A DNA stretch of 20,380 nucleotides from Acidobacteriota bacterium. Lineage in GTDB: Bacteria; Acidobacteriota; Blastocatellia; Pyrinomonadales; Pyrinomonadaceae. The translations under genes and the position numbers were made by a program. The stretch spans positions 1 to 20,380 of the forward strand of contig JAEZIT010000123.1 of assembly GCA_023436495.1 (NCBI GenBank), written 5' to 3'. Below are positions 1-7,056 of the stretch, piece after piece (the stretch's first letter is position 1; every line of letters begins with the position of its first letter). Under the pieces are notes generated by a model, which saw only the letters and a program-made list of their open reading frames with translations, made no database searches and was not told the DNA's origin.

Positions 1-1509
1 GTTGTAGACGAACTGATTGTCCGTCTGATATCGCTGTATCGGAAAGCTGCCGGCGTTGCCGATGATAGAAGTGCCCACCAAGTTCACCTCGGGGCTCGTA
101 AACCTTAGTATTGGCGTGTCATTTCCGGCTGCAATATTCACCAGCGTGTTTCGAAGCCCTAACCCGTAGCGAAATTCCCCGGAAATGTTCGACGAAAATA
201 TGTGGGTCCACGTAATGCCGAAATTTTGCTGTTTATTATTCTGATCGGCCCGCTCGCCTACTACGACATCGTCAGCGGAAAAAATTTGACGCGTATACTG
301 CCAACGCGCGAAAAGCGAATCTTTGCTCGTCGCATTCCAGTCAACACGTGCCGAATAATCGTTCGCCGGAAAATCAAATCCCTGGACCCCAACGAACGCC
401 CGCTGTGATCGCGGATCGTTTGGCGTCAGTCCATTGAACCTATCAAAAACCGATTGGATGAAGGCACGGTTCGCAGGAGTATCGCGCGTATTAGCCCCGG
501 GTGCAGTGAACCAGTTCGCAGGATTCCGCTCGGCAGCCGTCGGCAAATCGCGGCTGAATGTGTTTGCCCCGGTGTTCCTCACCTCGTCGATGCTCACAAA
601 ACCGAATAATTTATTCGGCCAAATCGGAAATCCTACGACACCGCCGAACTGATTTCTACGAAATACCGGCTTTTTTCCATGGCTAAAAAAAGACTTTGCA
701 TTTAACGCCTGATCGTTATGATACAGATATGCTTCGCCGTCAATTTTATTTGTGCCGCCTTTTGTCTGGACCAGCACGACGGCACCGTACCCGCGGCCGA
801 ATTCCGCAGTGTAGCTGTTAGTAATTACCTGAAATTCCTTGATCGTCGCGAGCGACGCACCCTGCCGGTTCTGGTTCTCAGACGAATCGTCGTTATTTAC
901 CCCGTTGATCTGGAACGTCGCTCCGCGGCTGCCCGTCCCGTTGAAATTGATCGACGATCCAGAAGAAGAAGTCGGATTATTTTGTCCGCTGGTCGGGTTT
1001 TCCTGGTACCCGGTGAACGTTTCCGCAAGCGTCAGGAAATTCGATTGATTGGCGACCGGACGGTCCATGATCCGTTCGCTGGTCAGAGTTCCGGCGATCT
1101 GTTGGCTTGTTGAATTGATCGGCGGAGGCTCGGCCGTGATTGTGACCTCGCCTGCGACCGTCGGCGAAAGGCCGATGTCCAGGACGGTCGTCTCATTGAG
1201 GCTGATCCTTACATTCTCGCGCGTGACTTTGTTAAAGTCGTTTCGCGTTGCCTCGACCGTGTAGATGCCGATCGGCAGGAACGTAATATTAAAAAGGCCG
1301 TCACCCGAAGTGACGACCGTCCGTTCCAAGCCTGTTTCCGTATTTCGTGCGACGATCGTCGCGTTCGGCACGAGTGCGCCGTTTGTATCCGTTACCGTAC
1401 CCCGAAGGGTACCGCTGACGGTCTGGGCAACGCCCGAAATCGCAGCCGCAGCCACGATCAGAGTGAGACAGCCCAAAATTCCGACTATCCGCTTAAGATC
1501 TTTCTTCAT
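1..1509 (-). CDS. TonB-dependent receptor, Oar-like, N-terminal part (cut by window edge)
   Basis: The minus frame is open from an ATG at 1509 to base 1 (503 codons, no stop), so the C-terminal barrel lies outside. A signal peptide (MKKDLKRIVGILGCLTLIV, then an Ala-rich stretch ending GVAQ) exports it. Residues about 30-120 form a carboxypeptidase-regulatory-like beta-sandwich (SGTLRGTVTDTNGALVPNA, later GLFNITFLPIGIYTVEA). A plug-like region follows, with INGVNNDDSSENQNRQGAS, IKEFQVITNSYTAEFGRGYG and VLVQTKGGTN, typical of Oar-type outer-membrane receptors common in Acidobacteriota. Aromatic-rich barrel strands (FDFPANDYSARVDWNATSKD) come next. An AAGGAGAGG ribosome site lies upstream of the ATG. 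It follows the NamZ fusion gene on the same strand after 188 bases, which suggests uptake of wall fragments, but the substrate is inferred from context only. The family call is firm. Confidence 0.9.
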   Translation of the reverse strand, partial: MKKDLKRIVGILGCLTLIVAAAAISGVAQTVSGTLRGTVTDTNGALVPNATIVARNTETGLERTVVTSGDGLFNITFLPIGIYTVEATRNDFNKVTRENVRISLNETTVLDIGLSPTVAGEVTITAEPPPINSTSQQIAGTLTSERIMDRPVANQSNFLTLAETFTGYQENPTSGQNNPTSSSGSSINFNGTGSRGATFQINGVNNDDSSENQNRQGASLATIKEFQVITNSYTAEFGRGYGAVVLVQTKGGTNKIDGEAYLYHNDQALNAKSFFSHGKKPVFRRNQFGGVVGFPIWPNKLFGFVSIDEVRNTGANTFSRDLPTAAERNPANWFTAPGANTRDTPANRAFIQSVFDRFNGLTPNDPRSQRAFVGVQGFDFPANDYSARVDWNATSKDSLFARWQYTRQIFSADDVVVGERADQNNKQQNFGITWTHIFSSNISGEFRYGLGLRNTLVNIAAGNDTPILRFTSPEVNLVGTSIIGNAGSFPIQRYQTDNQFVYN

Positions 1510-1552
1510 TGCGATCCGCCTCTCCTTTTCTTAGATTTTCAACAGCTAACCA

Positions 1553-1565
1553 TAAGCATTGCTTA
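1553..1565. promoter_or_regulatory. Perfect 13-bp palindrome upstream of the receptor gene
   Basis: TAAGCA-T-TGCTTA is a perfect inverted repeat with one central base, 43 bases upstream of the receptor start, inside the AT-rich 188-base gap (1510-1697). Its place and symmetry fit an operator for a dimeric regulator. No convincing -35/-10 pair was found beside it and no second copy was noticed in the window, so the binding role is a guess. Confidence 0.3.
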
Positions 1566-1697
1566 GCGTTTTGTGGAATTCGTAAAGCTTTAGTTATCGA
1601 TTAGTCCATAAAAAATTGGGCCGTCTTTGTCAGAAAACTTAAATAGGACCTAATTTGTTGTTAATTTTGAACTGAAAACCTTATAAACCGAAATGGG

Positions 1698-4349
1698 TTA
1701 TTTGTAAAGTAAAAATTCCTGACTTCGGGTTTTAAATTTCTGAAGATCATCCTGCCATGAACGTTCGATCGCCTCGGGCGATTCCCCGCTTTTTAATCGA
1801 TCAAGCACGTCCTGATTGACCAAAAGCCGCAGGTATCGATCAGCCTGCCAATCGTTCGGATAGAGCTTTCGCAAGGCCGCGGCGATCTCGATACCTGTCC
1901 GGACGCTCTCGAACGATTTGCGGTCGGTAATGACAATATTGATGCCGCTCAGGTTCTCGTCCTTGAAAACCGATGCGTTCGGGCGGAATCGAATGGGTAC
2001 GAAGCGCACCCCTTTCAGCCCGCGTCCGTTCAAATAGGCCGCGAGTTTTTGCCCATCCATCCACGGTGCGCCGACGACCTCGAACGGTGTATCTGTCCCG
2101 CGCCCTACAGACACGTTCGTCGTCTCCAGCAGGCCGATTCCCGGATAAAGTGTCGCCTGCGTCAGCGAACGCATGTTCGGCGACGGATTTACCCACGTCT
2201 GCCCGGTCTCGTCGAACCACATCGCCCGCTGCCAGCCTTCCATCTTGATCACGCGCAGGTCGGCACCGATCTTCCGCTCGGTATTCATCATCTGCCCGAG
2301 TTCGCCGATCGTCAGGCCGTAGCGGACCGAGATCGTATGCGCCGCGATAAACGCGAGTTTGTCCTCGGCCGCGAGCGAGCCTTCGACATCGACGCCGTTG
2401 ATCGGATTCGGCCTATCCAGCACGTAAACCGGGATCTTCGCCTTCGCGGCTTCCTCCATCACGTTCTTCAGCGTGGCGGTATAGGTGTAGAATCGAGCGC
2501 CGATATCCTGAATGTCGTAAACGATCGCGTCCAAGCCCGCTAGCTGTTCCGGCTTCGGCCGACGCATTCCGTCCTTATACAGCGAATAAACCGGCAGCCC
2601 CGTCTTCTCGTCTTTCGTATCGTCGATCTTCTCCGTGTCGAGCTCGCCGCGAATGCCGTGCTCCGGCGCGAACAGTGAAACTAACTCAACATTCTTCGCC
2701 TCGTGCAAAATGTCGATCGTCGACTTCCCTGCCAGATTGCGGCCGGTGTGATTAGTTACCAAGCCGATCTTCTTGCCCTCGAGTTCCTTGAAGCCGCTCT
2801 TCTCCAGGACGTCGATGCCGTTCAATACCGGCACGGCAGCCGCGCCCGGAGTGGATCCAGGCATCCGAGCGGACGAGCCGCCGGGAAGCTGAAGCGTGGC
2901 TGTTTGGGCTGCTTTCCTAGCGGCCTCAACCTGCTCCCTGAACTTCGGTATCTGCGCGGCCACCGCTGCGTTATGCCTTTCTTCAGATTCTTTCCATTTA
3001 TCGATCGGGGCGTCCTCTATTGCCGCTGCGGCAACCGTCGCGACCCGCGAACGCAGCGGTGTCACGTCACCCTTTCCGTCCGGGTGAACGCGATTTGATA
3101 AGAAAACGACAAACGTCTGCGAAGCAGGATCGATCCACAGCGAAGTGCCTGTAAAACCCGTATGCCCGAACGACCCCAGCGGCAAAAGGTCGCCGCGGTT
3201 CGATGAGAACCCCGTGTTCATGTCCCACCCGAGCCCCCGCGTCATCCCGTCCTCCGAAACCACATACGGCGACGTCATCCTCGCCACTGTCTGCGCCGAC
3301 ATTACCCGCTTCCCATCGATCACACCGCCGTTGAGCAGCATCTGTGCGTAGCGAGCAAGGTCATCGGCTGTTGAGAAAAGCCCCGCGTGGCCGGCCACAC
3401 CACCCATACGGAAAGCCGTAGGATCATGAACTGCGCCGCGAAGGACCTCATTACCAGTTTTTTCGTCCCCACTGAACCCGGCTCCCAGATAGCTGTTTTG
3501 TCCTCTTATATTTTCCGTCGGGGCGATTTCCTTTAGGTCATTCCGATACTCAGTCGTGACTCCACCGGGAATCGAAACCCAGTTGTCGAAAACACGGTTT
3601 CTAAGATTTGCAAAGAATGTCTGTCGATTGAGAAGCGGATCAAACACAGCGGTATTCGAAAAAGACGAAACGCCTAATCCACTTACCCTTTGGGTAATCT
3701 CCCCCAACACGATAAACCCGATATCCGAATAAACAAACCTAGTCCCCGGCGGGTTTCGCAGTTTCTCTTTCTTCAGTGCCTCGACCATCCCATCGCGGCC
3801 GGTCCATTTCTCTCCGAGGTCGAAATCGGGGCGATAACCTGAGGTGTGGGTTAGGAGCTGTTGGATGGTAACGCGTTTGGCCTGTTCGTCGTCGATCTCG
3901 GGGATGAACTTACCGATAGTGTCGTTTAATCTAAGCTTTCCCTGCTCGATCAGGATCATTATCGAAGTCGCCGTGGCGACCGGCTTGGTGAGCGACGCCA
4001 CGTCGAAGATCGTATCGACGGTCATCTTCTCGACTGTCGGCACCAGCGACCTGTTGCCGAACGCCTTGCGGTAAACGATCTTTCCTTTGTGTCCGATGAC
4101 GACGACCGCACCCGGCAGCTTCTTCGCTGCGATGTCCGCGTTCACAAGCGCCTCGATCTGGTTTAACTTCGCCGCGTTCATCCCGACCGACGCAGGAGCA
4201 ACGACCGGCAGGCCCTGTGCAGAAATCTTCTCCACAGATGTGCATAGATAAACACAGATAAGAAAGGCAATTGCCGCGGCCGCTCTTACCCGAACCAAAC
4301 TGAATGAAACTTTCCGCCTTAAGATCATCTTTTTTTCAACTGTGTCCAT
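1698..4349 (-). CDS. Exported AmiE-like serine hydrolase / NamZ exo-N-acetylmuramidase fusion
   Basis: This is an 883-aa two-enzyme protein. A signal peptide spans residues about 8-45 (hydrophobic AAAAIAFLICVYLC, ending SAQ). Residues about 50-445 are a class C beta-lactamase/esterase-type domain with S119-L-T-K122, Y207-S-D and HTG (396-398), the Ser/Lys, Tyr and KTG-box positions. An Ala/Pro/Gly-rich linker (about 470-508) leads to a DUF1343/NamZ (GH171) domain at 510-883. This carries APEHGIRG (561-568, with Glu563), YDIQDIGARFYTY, LDRPNPING and SVGRGTD. Bacillus subtilis NamZ (YbbC) releases non-reducing-end MurNAc, and its neighbour AmiE, to my knowledge a beta-lactamase-superfamily member, strips the peptide. 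The combined length fits an AmiE plus NamZ fusion. The hydrolase could instead be an esterase or DD-peptidase. It sits 25 bases after the LysR gene. The ATG at 4349 lacks a ribosome site; the in-frame ATG at 4328 (residue 8) gives a cleaner signal peptide. Confidence 0.88.
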   Translation of the reverse strand: MDTVEKKMILRRKVSFSLVRVRAAAAIAFLICVYLCTSVEKISAQGLPVVAPASVGMNAAKLNQIEALVNADIAAKKLPGAVVVIGHKGKIVYRKAFGNRSLVPTVEKMTVDTIFDVASLTKPVATATSIMILIEQGKLRLNDTIGKFIPEIDDEQAKRVTIQQLLTHTSGYRPDFDLGEKWTGRDGMVEALKKEKLRNPPGTRFVYSDIGFIVLGEITQRVSGLGVSSFSNTAVFDPLLNRQTFFANLRNRVFDNWVSIPGGVTTEYRNDLKEIAPTENIRGQNSYLGAGFSGDEKTGNEVLRGAVHDPTAFRMGGVAGHAGLFSTADDLARYAQMLLNGGVIDGKRVMSAQTVARMTSPYVVSEDGMTRGLGWDMNTGFSSNRGDLLPLGSFGHTGFTGTSLWIDPASQTFVVFLSNRVHPDGKGDVTPLRSRVATVAAAAIEDAPIDKWKESEERHNAAVAAQIPKFREQVEAARKAAQTATLQLPGGSSARMPGSTPGAAAVPVLNGIDVLEKSGFKELEGKKIGLVTNHTGRNLAGKSTIDILHEAKNVELVSLFAPEHGIRGELDTEKIDDTKDEKTGLPVYSLYKDGMRRPKPEQLAGLDAIVYDIQDIGARFYTYTATLKNVMEEAAKAKIPVYVLDRPNPINGVDVEGSLAAEDKLAFIAAHTISVRYGLTIGELGQMMNTERKIGADLRVIKMEGWQRAMWFDETGQTWVNPSPNMRSLTQATLYPGIGLLETTNVSVGRGTDTPFEVVGAPWMDGQKLAAYLNGRGLKGVRFVPIRFRPNASVFKDENLSGINIVITDRKSFESVRTGIEIAAALRKLYPNDWQADRYLRLLVNQDVLDRLKSGESPEAIERSWQDDLQKFKTRSQEFLLYK
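4231..4256 (-). repeat. ATCTGTG-type dispersed repeat, copy A (inside signal-peptide codons)
   Basis: Read on the minus strand, this 26-mer begins TGTGTTTATC and ends CATCTGTGGA. It matches copy B (4341-4366, plus strand) at 19 of 26 positions with no gap, and the last 10 bases are identical. It encodes CVYLCTSVE of the NamZ-fusion signal peptide. Similar strings (units like CATCTGTG with GTGTCCATC) are, from general experience, a common dispersed intergenic repeat in several environmental phyla. I could not count genomic copies. Confidence 0.6.
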
Positions 4350-4366
4350 CAGCGTTCATCTGTGGA
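4341..4366 (+). repeat. ATCTGTG-type dispersed repeat, copy B (lysR / NamZ-fusion junction)
   Basis: This 26-mer begins TGTGTCCATC and ends CATCTGTGGA. It is the inverted partner of copy A, with 84 bases between the copies. It fills the 25-base gap between the LysR stop and the fusion gene and covers the upstream ATG at 4349. The arms TCCACAGATG (4231-4240) and CATCTGTGGA (4357-4366) are perfect complements, so the message could pair across the start codons. Confidence 0.6.
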
Positions 4367-4374
4367 CGAATTTT

Positions 4375-5292
4375 CTACCTCTTCGCCTTCAGCTCCTTTT
4401 CGCGTTCGGCAAAGCTTTCCTTGCACAGCCGAACGAATTCCTTCCCGATCGGCGAAAAATGCCCGCCGCGCAGCCGCGCCAGCCCGAGTTCCCATTTGAT
4501 CTCCGCGCCTTCGATCAGCCACGATATCAACCGCCCGTCGCGGATCTCCCTCGCGACCGATTTCGCTCCTGCCATCCCAACCCCGAGGCCATTCATGACC
4601 ATCTCGTTCACGGCTTCCTGCCGCGACAGTTCCATCGTGATGTTAGGTTTGACGTTAGCGGCTGCGAAAAATTCGTCGATCATTCGCCGCGTATTCCCGC
4701 CGCGTTCGCCGAGGATGAGTTTCTCGCCCGCCAGCGTCGCCGCGCTGATGAATTTCTCGTTCGCAAGCGGATGGTGCGGATTCGCGATCGCGACTATCTC
4801 GTCGCTGAATAGCGATTCGCACGTGACGTTCGAATTATCGACCGGCAGCGAGATAAAAGCCGTGTCGATCTCGCCGTGCATCATTTTGTCCACCAGCCGC
4901 TGGCTCGTACCCGAAGAAACGGTAAGCTCTGAATTCGGGAATTTTTCCTTCAGACGCTGCATGATCGACGGCAGCTGCTGCATCGCAAATGTCCCCGACG
5001 CCGTCCCGATCCTCAGGCGGCCGTGCTCTGCGCCGGCGACCTCGGCTATCTCCGCGATCGCGCTGTCATGTTCCCGGAGTATCTTCCGCGCACGCTCCAG
5101 CAGGTATTCGCCCGCTTCCGTCAATATCACGCGGCGCGGCGTACGCGTAAACAGCGGCAGGCCGACCTCGTCCTCGAGCTGTCTGATCTGCATTGAAATT
5201 GCGGCCTGTGTCACGTTCACGCGGCGGGCGCCGGCCGTGAACGTCTTCGCCTCCGCGATCGCAAGGAACGCCTTGAGTTGTCTGATTTCCAT
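4375..5292 (-). CDS. LysR-type transcriptional regulator
   Basis: This 305-aa protein has the usual LysR length. The N-terminus MEIRQLKAFLAIAEAKTFT opens the winged helix-turn-helix (about residues 3-62), including AARRVNVTQAAISMQIR-like recognition residues and LPLFTRTPRRVILTEAG. The effector-binding domain starts near residue 91 (GRLRIGTASGTFAMQQLPS), with VSSGTSQRLVDKM and the late GLGVGMAG loop typical of the CysB/CynR branch. I chose the ATG at 5292 because MEIRQL is the normal LysR start; the frame stays open to 5331, but that would read through the gene's own predicted -10 box. The gene is divergent from the kinase and 25 bases upstream of the NamZ fusion on the same strand, so it probably controls both wings and itself. 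The inducer is unknown; a muropeptide or amino sugar would fit. Confidence 0.92.
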   Translation of the reverse strand: MEIRQLKAFLAIAEAKTFTAGARRVNVTQAAISMQIRQLEDEVGLPLFTRTPRRVILTEAGEYLLERARKILREHDSAIAEIAEVAGAEHGRLRIGTASGTFAMQQLPSIMQRLKEKFPNSELTVSSGTSQRLVDKMMHGEIDTAFISLPVDNSNVTCESLFSDEIVAIANPHHPLANEKFISAATLAGEKLILGERGGNTRRMIDEFFAAANVKPNITMELSRQEAVNEMVMNGLGVGMAGAKSVAREIRDGRLISWLIEGAEIKWELGLARLRGGHFSPIGKEFVRLCKESFAEREKELKAKR

Positions 5293-5323
5293 AATCTTAT
5301 TGGATACATTAAATAGAAATGCC

Positions 5324-5340
5324 TGATGCATTATACATCA
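5324..5340. promoter_or_regulatory. Dyad over the lysR -10 box (candidate autoregulatory site)
   Basis: TGATG-CATTATA-CATCA is a 5-bp-arm inverted repeat whose centre contains the minus-strand TATAAT. LysR regulators commonly bind T-N11-A dyads near their own promoter and repress themselves. The symmetry is seen in the sequence; binding is inferred. Confidence 0.4.
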
Positions 5341-5357
5341 CGCATATTTATTGACAA
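5330..5357 (-). promoter_or_regulatory. Predicted sigma70-type promoter of lysR
   Basis: On the minus strand, TTGTCA (5357-5352, five of six to consensus) is followed after 16 bases by a perfect TATAAT (5335-5330). Transcription would start near 5323, about 30 bases before the chosen ATG. The -35 box overlaps that of the divergent kinase promoter, so the two promoters share the bases TGACA. Confidence 0.6.
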
Positions 5358-5379
5358 CATAAAATCATTTAAATTTGAT
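5351..5379 (+). promoter_or_regulatory. Predicted sigma70-type promoter of the kinase gene
   Basis: A perfect TTGACA (5351-5356) is followed after 17 bases by TTTGAT (5374-5379, four of six). This implies a leader of roughly 55 bases before the ATG at 5442. It is back to back with the lysR promoter and inside the larger dyad described at 5351-5389. The weak -10 box would suit an activator-dependent promoter. Confidence 0.5.
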
Positions 5380-5389
5380 TATATGTCAA
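5351..5389. promoter_or_regulatory. AT-rich dyad between lysR and kinase gene (candidate LysR operator)
   Basis: The 39-base stretch begins TTGACA and ends TGTCAA. Inside, ATAAAATCA (5358-5367 region) and TGATTATAT (5376-5384) are complementary at eight of nine positions around a central TTTAAATT. It covers the kinase -35 and -10 boxes and the lysR -35 box. This is where a LysR activator or repressor of the divergent pair would be expected; the binding claim is inferred. Confidence 0.45.
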
Positions 5390-5441
5390 GTTTGTCGAAA
5401 AATGTGAGGTGGAAAGATGTAAGTAACCGAACATTCTATAA

Positions 5442-6416
5442 ATGGCGAACACCTCCTCAAAAAACGGCCGCAAACGCAAATTCCCTCAACTGTTTCTTGG
5501 GGTTGACGGCGGCGGAACGAAAACGCACGTCGCCATAATGAATGAAAAGAAAGAGGTCGTCAGCGAGGGCATCGCCGGCCCTTCCAACCCGCTCCGCGTC
5601 GGTGTGGAAACCGCCGTCTCCAATATCGCAAAGGCCGTAGACGAGGCCACTGATTCCAACGGTTTTTCCCGCGGCGATATCGTCGCCGCAACGCTCGGCC
5701 TTGCCGGCGTCCGCAGGCAGGACCTTCGCGCCCGCGTCCGCGAAAGCTTCATGGACCGGCTCAAGGTCAAGCGCACGACCGTCATCACGGATGCCGAGAT
5801 CGCCCTTTACGGCACGACGCTCGGCAAACCCGGCCTTGTCGTTATCGCCGGAACCGGTTCGATCTGTCTCGGGCGTAACGACGCCGGCGAAATTGCTATT
5901 TCCGGCGGCTGGGGCCCGCTCGCCGGTGACGAAGGCGGTGGCGTCGGCATCGCACAGCATGCCCTGCACCAGATCGCAAAAGCCTCCGACGGCCGCGGCC
6001 GGCAGACAAAATTAAGCGAAAAGGCCGCCGAATACTTCCGCGCGTCGGGCCCGGAAAACTTGATCGTCGCCATCTATTCGCCCCAGATCGACAACAGCCG
6101 CATCGCGGGATTCGCCCGCTTCGTCGTCGAAACCGCGCAGGAAGGCGACGAGATCGCCGTCGATATCCTTAAGAATGCCGGTTACGAACTCGGCCTCGCC
6201 GCATGCGCCGTGATCACTAAACTAAAGCTCGAACGCCGGAAAGTACCGATCGGCTGCGTCGGCAGCGTCTTCAACGCCGGCCCGCTTCTCACCGACCCAA
6301 TGCTGGAAACGGTCCGAAAGACCGCGCCGCTGGCATATCTCACACAACCCCGGATGCTGCCCGCCCATGCCGCGGCGCTTATGTCCCTCCAAAACCTGAA
6401 AAACGGCTCGCGATAG
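5442..6416 (+). CDS. murK: BadF/BadG/BcrA-family amino-sugar kinase, MurK-like (GlcNAc/MurNAc kinase)
   Basis: This 324-aa ASKHA-fold kinase carries FLGVDGGGTKT (18-28, phosphate 1), GLAG (87-90), ITDAEIALYG (115-124), VVIAGTGS (133-140, phosphate 2) and GWGPLAGDEGGG (156-167), and ends with PRMLPAHAAALM. This is the BadF/BadG/BcrA/BcrD ATPase family that includes N-acetylglucosamine kinases and Clostridium acetobutylicum MurK, which phosphorylates both GlcNAc and MurNAc at O6. There is no signal peptide, so it acts in the cytoplasm. A murQ gene lies 1.8 kb downstream and the exported wall hydrolases surround it. MurNAc-6-P formation is therefore the best role, but GlcNAc-only specificity is possible. 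No Shine-Dalgarno precedes the ATG. It is followed by a short gap and the DUF2231 gene with its own ribosome site; no strong terminator separates them. Confidence 0.85.
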   Translation: MANTSSKNGRKRKFPQLFLGVDGGGTKTHVAIMNEKKEVVSEGIAGPSNPLRVGVETAVSNIAKAVDEATDSNGFSRGDIVAATLGLAGVRRQDLRARVRESFMDRLKVKRTTVITDAEIALYGTTLGKPGLVVIAGTGSICLGRNDAGEIAISGGWGPLAGDEGGGVGIAQHALHQIAKASDGRGRQTKLSEKAAEYFRASGPENLIVAIYSPQIDNSRIAGFARFVVETAQEGDEIAVDILKNAGYELGLAACAVITKLKLERRKVPIGCVGSVFNAGPLLTDPMLETVRKTAPLAYLTQPRMLPAHAAALMSLQNLKNGSR

Positions 6417-6490
6417 CGTAAAAACGCTTCTCTCGGCATACCGCTTGCACCATATAGGGTTCGATCACAAAAGTGTTCTGAATCGAAACA

Positions 6491-6509
6491 GTTCTCCGTT
6501 ATTGAGAAC
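6491..6509 (+). promoter_or_regulatory. Inverted repeat just upstream of the DUF2231 ribosome site
   Basis: GTTCTC-(7)-GAGAAC forms a 6-bp perfect stem one base before the AAAGGAG ribosome site (6511-6517) of the next gene. A second pair, TTCGAT (6460-6465) and ATCGAA (6482-6487), flanks the preceding bases. It may be an operator or an RNA hairpin affecting translation. Confidence 0.3.
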
Positions 6510-6524
6510 AAAGGAGATACGTAT

Positions 6525-7034
6525 ATGGAAAGCAGAGCAAAATTATTCGGCCATGCAATTCATCCCATTTTGATCGTGTTTCCGCTCGGTCTGTTAGCGA
6601 CGGGCGTGGTTTTCGACGTGGTGCATCTCATCTGGGGCGGTCCGATGATGGCGGTCGTCGCGTATTGGATGATCACCGCCGGTATCATTGGCGGATTGCT
6701 TGCCGCGCCCTTTGGCTGGATCGATTGGTTCGCCATTCCCAAGGGAACGCGTGCTAAAACGATCGGCCTTGCACACGGCCTTACAAATATGACGGTCGTC
6801 CTCTTCTTTATCGGCAGCTGGCTGGTGAGATACAACGCGCCCGATCGCCCGGAAATGCTCGCGAGCATTCTCTCGTTCATCGGCGCCGGATTGGCGCTGG
6901 TTGGCGGATGGCTCGGCGGCGAGTTGGTCGAACGGCTCGGTGTCGGCATTGACGAAGGAGCAAATCTAAACGCGCCGAGCTCCCTTTCGAGCTCGACCGC
7001 GGCGCCCGCAAGAGCGGAGGTCCGAAAGGCTTAA
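6525..7034 (+). CDS. DUF2231 family four-helix membrane protein
   Basis: This 169-aa protein has the DUF2231 signature start: GHAIHPILIVFPLGLLATG places a His-Pro at the head of helix 1. Four hydrophobic segments follow: about 12-34, 42-62 (AYWMITAGIIGGLLAAP), 84-103 (LTNMTVVLFFIGSWLV) and 110-135 (ASILSFIGAGLALVGGWLGG). The C-terminal 30 residues are an Ala/Ser-rich polar tail. A clear AAAGGAG site lies 7 bases before the ATG. The gene is 22 bases upstream of the short-chain dehydrogenase, so the two form a small operon. The function of the family is not established; conserved histidines have led to suggestions of heme or electron-transfer roles. Nothing in it points to wall recycling, so it is probably a passenger in the locus. 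Confidence 0.85.
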   Translation: MESRAKLFGHAIHPILIVFPLGLLATGVVFDVVHLIWGGPMMAVVAYWMITAGIIGGLLAAPFGWIDWFAIPKGTRAKTIGLAHGLTNMTVVLFFIGSWLVRYNAPDRPEMLASILSFIGAGLALVGGWLGGELVERLGVGIDEGANLNAPSSLSSSTAAPARAEVRKA

Positions 7035-7056
7035 TATCCGGGAGGTATTACGATCG

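Noticed and set aside
4304..5326. 340-codon open frame on the plus strand opposite LysR
   Set aside because: It is Ser/Arg-rich, without recognisable motifs, and wholly antisense to a clear LysR gene.
6416..6427. GCGT-AAAA-ACGC hairpin after the kinase gene as a terminator
   Set aside because: A four-base stem without a T run is too weak to call.
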